Origin: Conoideocrella luteorostrata
Taxonomy: Eukaryota > Ascomycota > Sordariomycetes > Hypocreales > Clavicipitaceae
Direction of reading: 5' to 3'
DNA length: 64,000 nt
Assembly (NCBI GenBank): GCA_032433595.1
Contig: JASWJB010000189.1
Coordinates: forward strand, 21,507-85,506
Position 1 is the first letter of the stretch. Each line of letters opens with the position of its first letter. The position numbers were made by a program, and so were the translations under genes. Below are positions 21,583 through 31,302 of the stretch, in pieces. Under the pieces are notes generated by a model. The model saw nothing but the letters and a program-made list of their open reading frames with translations. It was not told the origin of the DNA and made no database searches.

Positions 21583-22845
21583 CTACAGTTCGTCCCGCTG
21601 TTGTGTCTCCCCCCCAACCTCAGGCTCCTCCCACATCCTCTTCTTCGGATTCCTGGGCTGATCTTCAGGTTCAACGTCTGCTTGGTCACCCACATTACCT
21701 AGTTCATCAGCCTCCTTAGCCGCGTCCACAATCTTGCCAACCTTTTCAACCATGGAGTCTGGATCCCATTCTGAAGTTTCCTTCTGTCCAACTTGCGCAG
21801 TCGGCAAATCCGCATTAGGCAGACCATCCACAGAAACCTTGCCATCCTTGCCAACTCCAACTCCAACTTTTTCAGATCCCCCTGGGACAGATCGCTGCAT
21901 CACCGCACTGCCGGCCTTGGTTCCAACTCCGAACAAGATTCGAAGCGGAAGCCACACGAGCCACCACATCGGTCCGTACAGAAGCCTCCTGAACATAAGC
22001 CACACACCCGTAACTATCAGCATGTACAGCGCAGTCTGTAAATACCAGGTATCGCTCTTTTGTGACCGCAGTAATGTCCCCAACAAATTCCGCGAACTGG
22101 TGAGCATTGTATCCAGAGAACTGTAGGAGTCATTGAGCTGTTTCAGCGCAGCCGATGACTCTGTAAGTGTCTGATGTGCGTACTCGCTGCGGAATAGCTC
22201 TGCTGCGATGAGGTCGTGAGTCCGCCGCAGTGCATTGGTCACGTTGTTGCTTGCGCCAACCGTTTTCTGTTCTTCTTCCGAAAGGCTTGACTGCTGCTGA
22301 ATTTGGTGCGAGTGCCGCTGAGACCGGTATGTGTGAGCGGGAGCAGGAGCAGGTTCGACTTCTCTCGCTTGGATGCTTGGCTCGGAGACGGGCACCGAAT
22401 ATGACTGGATAATAAGTTGTCGCTCCAGTTTGCGTGCTTGCGCCAGAGACTCTCGTGCGGCCAGTCTCGCTTTTCGAAAGTGGCCTCGACAGCTAAAATA
22501 AATGTTAGTATCTGAAGTCAAGTAAAGTTGTTTGCGGCAAGCTCCATACCTGGCGAGCTCGGCACCTAGCCTTTCAACACCCTCCTTCAATCTCCCCTTT
22601 TCTGCACCCTCTGGCCGAACGTACTTGACCTCCTCGTTTAGTAGTTCTTGCTCGTCTAAGCCATTTCGTAGAATCTGGCCAATTTCCGCACTCAGTTCGC
22701 CGCTGACGCTGCTCTCCTCATCTGTTCCTTGAGGCACAGAGCCTGGTTGGAAGTCGAGTGTCGCCAACCGATCGATCAGCTCCCTAAGTTGTGTCGTGGT
22801 CTCCTGGAGTGCCGTAAGGCGCTCGTCAAGCCCCTCTAGAGACAT
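21583..22845 (-). CDS. SEC20-family SNARE of Golgi-to-ER retrograde transport
   Basis: A continuous frame of 420 codons, but a 57-nt segment (22549-22493) has all intron marks: donor GTATGG, a TACTAAC branch site and acceptor TAG. Removing it leaves the frame intact and joins ELA to SCRGHFRKARLAARESL, giving 401 residues. The N-terminal half is coiled coil. The Sec20 SNARE segment follows (NNVTNALRRTHDLIAAELFRSEY, then hydrophobic heptads to SSRNLLGTLLRSQKSD), then two hydrophobic stretches (WYLQTALYMLIVTGVWLMF and MWWLVWLPLRILFGV). After them comes an acidic tail of about 120 residues, longer than in yeast and without an HDEL-type ending. Sec20 acts with Ufe1 and Use1 at the ER to receive COPI vesicles, and the window also encodes coatomer zeta. 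Confidence 0.88.
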   Translation of the reverse strand: MSLEGLDERLTALQETTTQLRELIDRLATLDFQPGSVPQGTDEESSVSGELSAEIGQILRNGLDEQELLNEEVKYVRPEGAEKGRLKEGVERLGAELARYGACRKQLYLTSDTNIYFSCRGHFRKARLAARESLAQARKLERQLIIQSYSVPVSEPSIQAREVEPAPAPAHTYRSQRHSHQIQQQSSLSEEEQKTVGASNNVTNALRRTHDLIAAELFRSEYAHQTLTESSAALKQLNDSYSSLDTMLTSSRNLLGTLLRSQKSDTWYLQTALYMLIVTGVWLMFRRLLYGPMWWLVWLPLRILFGVGTKAGSAVMQRSVPGGSEKVGVGVGKDGKVSVDGLPNADLPTAQVGQKETSEWDPDSMVEKVGKIVDAAKEADELGNVGDQADVEPEDQPRNPKKRMWEEPEVGGETQQRDEL

Positions 22846-24227
22846 ATTGAGTATTGTTGCAGCAGCCTCCTTTTTCTATATGTGAACATGAAGGAGATAG
22901 CTCCGAAGCATATGTTACACACTGGCACATTCCGGTATTTCGAGAGCTTTGGCGGTTTTAGACACTTGGCAGCTTGCCCGAGGATATGCACAAAGCGGGG
23001 CCTGTGACGTCCTGCTTGTTGTGCTGATTGGCTCCACTGTAAGAGGAGCAGAGCGTAGCCATTAGTTACTACTCACAAGTTCAAGCTTTAGCTGGGCAGA
23101 TATGAACTGTAATTACATCTAAAAACTTTTCGAGTTGGTTTAATGGCCTAAAGATTTATATGCCTTCACTTGTATCACGATAATACAAGGTTTAGTAAAT
23201 GGCCATCTGACCCAGACACAGAGCCGTTCGTTCAGGTTTTGACTCATCAGCCAGTACAGCTAAAATCACTAATATTCGATTTTCAATGCGCCAATTCTTT
23301 GACAAGAAAGTTGCAATACCGTGATCCAGACAGACTACCAACGCATCCAGTATCAATACAGCAGCCCTAGTCTCCAATATAATCACACCTCTACTCCCAA
23401 GCTCTCCTTATCACCCCCCAACCTCCAACCTCCATCCTCCATCTTCCAACGGCCATACTATGACCGAAGGCAACAAAATTAGTACTACTCTCACCCGGGG
23501 CCGAAGTCAAACATACCTGAAGGTAAAAAAGGTGAAGCATCGCCCTCCAAGAAGAATAATCGGAATCGAACTATGGCCAAACTGGCCACGCCACGCATCG
23601 CACTCAAGTGTTCATCACACAATCTTCGCAGTGGCTTCCCAGAGGGCAGAAACCCAAAAGAAAGAAAAGACATCATTACAATGTTTTTTTTCTGAGGTAC
23701 CCTGATATTTCTGATGCCAACTGCGGACGTCAATTGACGCTGGGCCCTCACGGGCAGACCCGTCCTTTTCTTGTCCAGAAGGGCAAAAATGACAGCGGTG
23801 ACCAAGACCCAAAGGGTCTCGGCCGTTGAAGAGGCTTCTCCGAATTTCTCACATGCAATAATATAATTTTCTTTCATTGCTGAAGGAATTTTTTTGAGAT
23901 TTTGTTCCTATACAGAGACAGAATCAAAATCTCCGTTTGTAAGCATGGAAGCGTGGCCTTTCTCAGAGGGCGATGCTTGAAGGAGAAAGAGAGAGAATTA
24001 GAGAAGCATTTTTATGTGTGCCACTTTTGTATGGGGACCTTGGCTGACAGGCAGATGAATACTTTCTGACTTGAACACGTGACGCGAAATTTGAGAGCTG
24101 CAGCCACCCACTGTCCTCCCGTCGCGGTAGCTCATGAATTACATTGATTAACAGGCCAATTGCGACTCGATTACCATCCTCCTCAACTTGAATACAGGCA
24201 ATCGTTCGCTGAGCGCCATATTACGAG
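22846..24227. other. 1.4 kb divergent intergenic region
   Basis: Lies between the starts of SEC20 (minus) and mL53 (plus), so it carries two promoters. ORFs at 23460-23705 (plus) and 23491-23877 (minus) overlap on opposite strands and show no domain. I see no repeats or motif copies. Confidence 0.45.
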
Positions 24228-24599
24228 ATGATCACGAAGTTTTTGACCGAGGTCTCAGCCAAATTCAACCCTTTTTCGGCTTGCGCTAAACCTGCCCGTC
24301 TGTTCCTCACATTTCTGCCTCCAAATGCTCGCGCCAATGGCACGACAATAAATACCACACTTCTACCCCGGACTTCAACGGAAGCGAGCTCATTAAAAGT
24401 CAAGTTCAGTAAGTGGTTTACTTGATCCATCCCCTCTCCCCCCCTCCCCTTCGTCCCCCCAAAACCAGGTATTAACAAGTCATCAGAGGATGGCAAGGAG
24501 TTGAAATTCGACTGCGAAAAGTACAACATCAAAGGCCTCGTCGAAGAAGTTGACCGACATTCTCGTCAGCTCCAGAAGGCGGCCGATCTTACAGATTAA
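24228..24599 (+). CDS. mitochondrial large-subunit ribosomal protein mL53 (fungal L44)
   Basis: Exons 24228-24408 and 24487-24599 give 97 residues. The N-terminal segment MITKFLTEVSAKFNPF, then ARLFLTFLPPNAR and TTLLPRTS, is the mL53 (yeast MRPL44) signature, and the thioredoxin-like end KELKFDCEKYNIKGLVEEVDRHSR matches. I chose the acceptor at 24486 because it yields KVKFKDGKELK, as in the family. A second AG at 24467-24468, 18 nt upstream, would add six residues in frame. The intron ends in a C-rich tract. The protein is part of the 54S subunit near the L7/L12 side and would be imported without a long presequence. It is convergent with the pyrophosphatase gene, with 220 nt between the stops. 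Confidence 0.92.
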
Positions 24600-24819
24600 A
24601 TCATATATCACGACAGCTATACTTTGCATTTGCGGCGTTTCAATTTACCGGAGAAGGATATCAAGACGGCGGCACAGGGTGGTAGTCAATTTGTATAATT
24701 TGATTGTTGGCGGAGAGAAACTTTTGTATTTCCTACACGGCCTCAGACGTGCCGCTAAACTACTTTTAATAGAGTTCGTAACACTCATTATTTATTCCTC
24801 TTTAGTCCGAGTTGTATGT

Positions 24820-26067
24820 TTAGGAAGAGGCACCGCTAATGAAGAACCACTTGTCAATGGAGCTGTCAATCTTCTCGGCAGGGAGTTCCTGGTTAGGAGG
24901 CAGACGAGGCAGCTGGTCGGGGCTGAGACGTTCGGTGCTGTGATCAACAGTAGTGTTGGCACTAGTGGTTGAATATTAGTATCGAAGCAAATCAGAAACG
25001 TGTTGAAGCCGCCAAGACTTACATTGAGACACCGTTGGGGGTAACCTTGCCGGTGATGAGACGCTCCCAAGCCTCAGCGCACTCACGGACAACGTCCATG
25101 GCGTAGCTACGTAATTTTATTAGTTTAAAAAACGGTCAATTGGCTGCATGGTGGAAGAGCCCATACCTCTTGTTCTTGCACTCGCCAGTGAAAGCGAACT
25201 GGTTCTCAGGCTTGCCATCGGGAATCTTGTAGATACGGAACCACTCGTTGGTGGCACGGAGAAGACCAGGCAGGTGGCGCTCGACATCCTCGATATCGTT
25301 GAGCTTAGGAGCAAGAGGGTCGTTCACGTCGATAACAATGACCTTCCAGTCAGTCTCCTCCTCGTCGAGAAGTGCCATAACACCAAGGACCTTGACCTGC
25401 TTGACCTGTCCAGTGTAGCCAACAAGCTCGCCGATCTCGCAAACGTCAAGAGGATCGTTGTCTCCCTTGGCTTTGGTCTCAGGGTGGGCGACGTTGGGGT
25501 CTTCCCAAGTCTGAATTATCATCAATTAGCGGCAAATAACACAGTGTCACATGCTAGGTCGTTGGCTTACCTGAGGAAAGGCACCGTAGTTCCACAGATA
25601 GCCCTTGTGGGGGAAACAGTTGCGAACATATCGAAGCTTGCCCTTTTTGATATCCTGCTTGATGGGATTGAGAAGCTCTTCCTTGGAGATCTAGTTGAGG
25701 TGTGGACCAGTCAGTAAAGCAATCTCGCTGTGTGGGCGAGGCGAGGGGCTAGATAACAATGAGATGAGGGGCAAAAGCAGCCAACAAGGCCGCGGGGTGA
25801 CTTCAGGCACATGCACCAAGTGGCATGCCACCACGAGTTCTTTCACCTGTGGGTAGTCCAGCATGACTTATAAGTTCTACGTACCTCAAGTTTGGCATTG
25901 GACCACCGAGGGATCTCGACGACCATGTTCAGAATGGTTTGCTCCGGATTGGCATAGAGGGGAATGTCGTGGAAAGGGGAGACGGGGACGCCATCCTTCT
26001 CGATGTAGACGCGGTGCTCCAAGGTGTTGAGAGCAGCAACCTTGCGGAGGTTGTATGGGGAGGCCAT
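24820..26067 (-). CDS. inorganic pyrophosphatase
   Basis: Five exons: 26067-25885, 25690-25571, 25510-25167, 25106-25023 and 24961-24820. All joins are exact, giving 290 residues, close to yeast IPP1. The metal-binding signature is [11 protein letters not shown] in exon 3; [32 protein letters not shown] and [17 protein letters not shown] carry other family active-site residues. It hydrolyses PPi to two Pi in the cytosol and so drives biosynthetic reactions. The cytosolic start is [10 protein letters not shown] at 26067. The same frame is open for 191 more codons upstream (Mets at 26241 and 26640) with almost no acidic residues, so a mitochondrial form is possible (see findings). Confidence 0.96.
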
Positions 26068-27772
26068 GTTGGGCAATTTGGGTGTTTTTGAAGATTGAGG
26101 GGAAGAGGATGATGCAGAAGAGAAAGATTGGACAGGGGACCCCGAGAGATGGCGAGCAATTTGCGCAGTCCGCTGGGATGAGATTTTGGATGAGGTGATG
26201 GGGTGGGAAGAAGATGGAGGGGGCGGGGCACGCAGACCCATATGGATGCCAGTAGAGGCCGTGGCAGTGGCCTTGACTGACAGGTGAGTGGATGATTTGC
26301 GAGTAGCTGCAGCTACCGCCCTGTTTGCCGTGGTCGCTGGTGAGCTGGCCGTCGTTGCGCCGATTCCCACGCCCGTGGTACCTGTAGCACCGTTACGGTG
26401 ACGATAAGCCGTGCAGCGGCTTGCTAGAAAAGACCTTGATTGCCGCCAATTGACTGGGGACGCCGACGGCGAAGCTCTTGATCTCAGGCCTATCGTCAAA
26501 CCAGCGGTTGCTGCAGGCAAGGCAACCAGGCCGTGATTGGCCGGGAAAGAAAATCGCGACAGACTCTGCAGACGTCGCGGGTCTTGGAATCGAAAACCAC
26601 GTTGGGGGAGCATCAATTGGATCTGGTTCGCCGCTGGCATGGAGAAAGGGTGTGGTAACCTTTATTTCAATGAGCCTTTGGGCTTGCCTCGCACGGAGAT
26701 AAAGAGTGGGAATGAGTAGAGGGCAAACCGAGGTTATTCTCGATCGTGCTTCCAAGCGGCCAGGTCTCAATGGGATGGCGTCCAAAACGCCCCAGCGCGA
26801 GACATCTGGACAATGGCGGCTCGGCAGCACGGGAAAAGTAGGGCCCCTGCAAACCCTGCTGATGCCACAGGCCGACGGTCCCAGCTACTGTACGGAGTAA
26901 CTATGGGGCACGCAGTATCGAGAACCGACTCAGACAGGCCAGCCAGCATCCATATGGCTTCCTATACGGAGTAGATCGCCTGCAATCGGTCACCTCATCA
27001 CCCCGTATTCTCATAAGAGCCAAATGGCCAGCTGCCGGATTGAACCATAAAATTTTATGCCTCTTAGATGACGGACAATCAATGCCTGGGTCTCGAAAGT
27101 TTGCTGATGACAATTGATGTACGGAGTACTCCGTACACCGTAGGCTTATGCGCCAGGATCTACGGAGTAGGCAATTTGCTCTTTGACTCCTATGTGATTT
27201 TCATCCGAACTTTGCCAAGCAATACGCAACCATGCAGACCTAAGACGCGATACGGCTCATCAGCCACGTATATCAAGGCTTGGGAGTTTCCGCGTCGACA
27301 AATGGGCATAGCATAATACGTGGTGACTTTAGCCTGGTAAATTCCAAGGCAATCAACCCTCGTCCGGTCTAGTTATCATTACCTCGGGGCCATAAAGGGG
27401 CCGGGGATCGCACTTCGTTGTTGAAACACCCACTCGTGATCCATACAAAGTCGCTGTTTTAGTCATGATTTTATCAACTCGTTCGTCTGAGCAGCATGCG
27501 AATTGACAGTCTCAAAGGCATGTGGACTATGAACCCGTCTGAGACAGTTCTATCTTGTACCATTCAAGTGAAATATTGAAACAGGATAGGCTATTGCAAA
27601 CTGACCACGTTATGAAACACCCCTCATTACTGATTCAACAGGATAATTCGACAAATCGACAATGACAAGCAACGACGAATTGGCGTTACGCGCCAACCAA
27701 CACATACTTTGGTAGTAAATATTCATTCCTCATCCGTCTCCGACTAAGTCACCTCATAAGCATTCCCCCGTC
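26068..27772. other. intergenic region with dense motif cluster
   Basis: Includes the in-frame upstream extension of the pyrophosphatase (to 26640), then a gene-free stretch with five exact copies of the dispersed motif at 26891-27169. From 27.2 to 27.7 kb the sequence is AT-richer and shows nothing I recognise. Confidence 0.5.
26891..27169. repeat. five copies of the dispersed motif, including a perfect 20-nt palindrome
   Basis: TACGGAGTA at 26891-26899, 26965-26973, 27120-27128 and 27161-27169, and TACTCCGTA at 27127-27135. The head-to-head pair at 27120-27135 extends to the perfect palindrome TGTACGGAGTACTCCGTACA at 27118-27137. Confidence 0.85.
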
Positions 27773-28821
27773 TTAGGCAGCTACCGTGGTCGCAGTTTCG
27801 GGTGTCTTCGTGTGAATGCTGGATTCAACGTCAAGGGCCGGTTGTTTCTCCTTGACACCGGCAGAAGCAGCCTCTTCGACGGGTGTTTCGTACTCCTCGC
27901 TCTCGGGCCGCCAATCCCGAAGATCATCTTCACAGTCATTCAGAATTTGACGAGCCTGGCTACCTTCGGTGTAATTGGGGCGAGTGTCGCCAGGCACAAT
28001 TGGTGTATCATCGAGCAATGACAGGAGACGGCGGCCATGCTTGGCAAGGATGATCTGCTTCTCTGCGCGCTCGATGGTGGCAAGGAACTCGGAGTGGTAA
28101 GCCTCCTTGAGTTTCTGTCGAGTCTAGTTACGTTGTTAGGAACTGGTGGAGGAAGTCAAGGAACCCGCATGTGATAGGCCTGAATCAAGAGACTCACAAC
28201 GTTGGTCAATTGAGCTTCGGCAACCAAATTTTCGGCTTCAGCTCTGACAAGCTCCTGCTCCAAAACAACCAGCCGTGCGCTCTCAGGCTCCTTCATCTTG
28301 AGCTTTGCTATGTCGTCGGCAATCTTGGCCTTGCCATCGCGACTAGGCTGAACGCTCTTCTCTGTGTTACGGATAGACTTTAGGCGTGCTCGAGAGTCAT
28401 CCAAAGAGTGGGCGTATGTGTCCTCCTGTTCGCCAATCTCGCTGAGAATTACGCCGACCTTGTCGGAGATGTCACTGATTGCCTCATCACTAGTTTGTTC
28501 TCCCCATTCCGAGAGCTGGGTGGCGATGTTGATGCGTTCACGACCAGCCGCCTCATGTGCATTAATAAGATTGTTCTCGGACTTGATGAGTTTGAACAGC
28601 TTGCGCGACAGTTCTGGCTGAGATTGGCCACGAAGAGAGTTGAAGGAGAAGCTGGGCAGCTGAGAGCCGGAGCCGCTTTTGCCGGACTTGTTGCCAGAAC
28701 GGATGGAAAGCGCGCGATTCCTGTGTGATGAAGCGCTGTTAGTTACAGACACAGCTTGGCCGTAGCGTAAGTGTGCCGGAGCAAGCTGGAAAAACGAGCC
28801 ATCAAAGCTTGATCGGGACAT
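27773..28821 (-). CDS. eisosome BAR-domain protein of the Pil1/Lsp1 family
   Basis: Exons 28821-28198 and 28123-27773 (intron GTGAGT..TAG) give 324 residues. The Pil1 core is clear: PELSRKLFKLIKSENNLI, ATQLSEWGEQ, DISDKVGVILSEIGEQED, SIRNTEKSVQPSRDGKAKIADDIAKLKMKEPES, VVLEQELVRAEAENLVAEAQLTNVTRQKLKEAY and SLLDDTPIVPGDTRP. The N-terminus (SFFQLAPAHLRYGQAVS, then a Ser/Gly/Lys-rich linker) differs from the MxRTYSxR start of the main Pil1 paralogue, so this looks like the divergent PilB-type member. The C-terminal tail is acidic and low in complexity. Pil1-family proteins form the half-pipe coat under plasma-membrane furrows. Confidence is high for the family and moderate for the PilB-type assignment. 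Confidence 0.93.
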
Positions 28822-30328
28822 GGCGAGGAGCTTGTATTAATTTTCCACACGAAGCTCGAGCGGGCAATGTCCTGCGCGAATGTTCGTGGGACTGTGCGTA
28901 GATGCTGCCCTCAAGGTTGACGTGACTTACATAGTGGCGGCTTTGGAATATCTTTCGTTAAGCCCTTAACGTTGCTGCGTTGGGCTAAAGAAGATAATCG
29001 ACCTGTCTGTTCCTTCCGAATGCTGTTAGTTGGCTATGCAGGGCAAGTTCGTAGCGAGCAACTCAAGCTACTTGTCTTCAGCTCATTCGAGCTGGAAATT
29101 CTAGCTTGACGGCACTGCCTCGCATACAACAAGTGCAGAGAGGGCCTCACAGTTTGTAGAAATTCTTGATCCTGGTAAATACGGATTCCTGATATTGGAA
29201 AAAGCAGGGATCACGGTAGTAAAACAGCTATCATGGGTATGGGGAGCACGATGAAGGAGGGGAGGATCAGCCAAGGCTTAACCAGAGCAGGGCGCAAGCA
29301 GGTTTTTAAGCAGCCTCAGCGGGAATGGGGAACGGGCATCGTCGAGCACAACCAGAGTGTCGTTCTGGCAAAAAAAAAGACGGCCGAGTGGGCTGTCTCC
29401 GAGACTGCTAACCCAATTCTACGCCAAGCAGAGACATTTAGATGGAGCACCGCCCGAAAGAACGAATTACAGAGTGCTGCGGACTTGATCTATGGACTTT
29501 TGCCTTGCACTTTTGGGTACCAAGCGTTGACGGAAAGCCTCCTGTGCTGGGGGTGATGAGAGCTGCCACTGCGGTGACGGAATGCTCCATGATGTCATCC
29601 ATTGCTGAGAGGTGCAGCAGTATGCGCAGCGCAGCTCAGCCCAGAGAACCCCGCCCCCGCCCACCAGCCAAGATTTGTAACCAATAGATAAGTTACGTAC
29701 AACTAGCGTCACACATGACTGAACCAGCATTGACATGCTGTCCGGCACGATGTGGACGAAGCCTTTGGGCAGGACGGTACATGGTATCCAGGGTCCAACG
29801 ATGACGCTGTCTGTCCTGACCTAAGAAGATGCATGTCTGATATCGTGTTGTGGTTCGAAGCTAAGGAATGCGTTCGCAGCAAACATGCCGTGTAGACGCA
29901 TGCTTGCTTTGCGTACTTACACCCAAGCGCTTGCGCATGCAGGGTGGGAATAGAGTTGAAGCAATGGAGTCAACGCTTCAACTGCGCACGTTTTGAAAGC
30001 CGAAAGCTCGTCGTTACAACCTATCGTCATTATAACTTGCGCATAATTTGACTAAAACAACAAAGCCGCCCAGCCCAAGCCAATCATGTATGAACCCCAG
30101 CCCCGATGTCCCAAACGTTAGAAATTATCCTCGAAAACCGGTCGCGCTATTTCGTTTCCGCACCATTCATTGTCAACGCAGACTGTGCCAGAGACCGGCC
30201 CATCCGAGAAGCGCCGGCAGTTCCCATATCACCACCAAACACCCAGCCCACACAGTCGATCTATTTCCGAACGCCGACGAGTTAATCATGTCGTTTTGCC
30301 TCTCTTCGTCGATACCGACCCATTTCGT
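28822..30328. other. 1.5 kb intergenic region, no gene called
   Basis: Promoter side of the eisosome gene. A 107-codon ORF at 29233-29556 and a 93-codon antisense ORF at 29467-29748 overlap and have no recognisable features. Small unannotated genes cannot be excluded. Confidence 0.4.
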
Positions 30329-30595
30329 TCAGTACCTCCTCCTAGGGGCCGCCTCATAGACCACGGGAGCCCTCTCGTAGACGACGGCATCCCCGGAAGA
30401 AGGCCGATAGTGAACATGCGAGCCGCTCACCCGCGGACTACTACTATACGTCTGGCGCGTCACGCTTGTATAGCTTGCTCTTGGTGAATGTGAGTGATGG
30501 CGATGGTGATGATGGCCGTGGTGGTGATGGCGTCTTGGAGGTATGACTTCCTCCTTGTAGTAATATTTCGTGTTTGGCTCGCCCCAGAAACACAT
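30329..30595 (-). CDS. small His/Tyr/Arg-rich conserved-type protein, function unknown
   Basis: Single exon of 88 residues starting MCFWGEP at 30595; the frame stays open upstream, but that part looks like leader. The sequence has a Tyr/Lys-rich start (KYYYKEEVIPPRR), a histidine block of about 15 residues (HHHHGHHHHRHHSH), a Ser/Tyr/Thr-rich middle and two VVYE repeats near the end (VVYERAP, VVYEAAP) before RRRY. It has no signal peptide or membrane segment. The composition suggests an intrinsically disordered, possibly metal-binding protein. Short MCFW-starting His-rich proteins are, to my recollection, found in other filamentous ascomycetes, but I cannot check this here. Confidence 0.65.
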   Translation of the reverse strand: MCFWGEPNTKYYYKEEVIPPRRHHHHGHHHHRHHSHSPRASYTSVTRQTYSSSPRVSGSHVHYRPSSGDAVVYERAPVVYEAAPRRRY

Positions 30596-31302
30596 TTTGG
30601 CTTGGTTGTAGTGAATGTATGGATGTATAACTCGTGTATTATTATGTTCGTAAGCCCTTCTCTGGGCAGAGCGGATGAGACAAAGAGCAGGGCTGGAAAT
30701 GTTACTCAAAGCGATGGGACCAATAAAAGATAATTGAAACTCCAGGCGGGAAATCATGCCATCTTATACCCATTGCTGACCATTATTGAAGCCTACAAGC
30801 CACTTGGCATTCGTCGTTTTTAACCGAGCGACAGTGGCCCTTCAGCCTGGTTTGAATGTCCCTAGAACCCTGCCAGGACCCTGGTCGGTAGTGAGGGTGC
30901 CTCCGTCATGCTGTCATGCTCGGCGTGTGCGAACAATTGGAATCCGGCCCCACCACAACTATTACGAATGCCTAGTCTGCTAGTGTGATGGCTGTGGTTG
31001 TTCAAAGTGAAGCGGACGGTGAGGCTGCGGACAGGCAGGCATTGTTAATCCTCGCTTGAGATACTGAAGAGTCTGACTGATGACGACTCGTAGTGTCAAC
31101 TTACATACTGTGTGTCTGTCAATTCGAGAATGTCTCACATCACACAACTCAGATGCAATTGCAGTCTCTATCATGCAAGTTCGTATTTTAAGACGCCCAA
31201 ATATGGTACATTTACAGTAATTCCCATGATGTCCCCTCGTCCGCAATCGAGGATTTTCTCCATCTCTATCCACCCAAGCCCATGACAGCCCCCCATCCCC
31301 TT
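30596..31302. other. intergenic region between His-rich protein and OST1
   Basis: About 700 nt: promoter and leader of the His-rich gene, then the 3' flank of OST1. No motif copies and no convincing ORF. Confidence 0.45.

Noticed and set aside
23460..23877. overlapping ORFs on both strands between SEC20 and mL53
   Set aside because: Mutually exclusive frames with no family features; kept only as a note in the intergenic entry.
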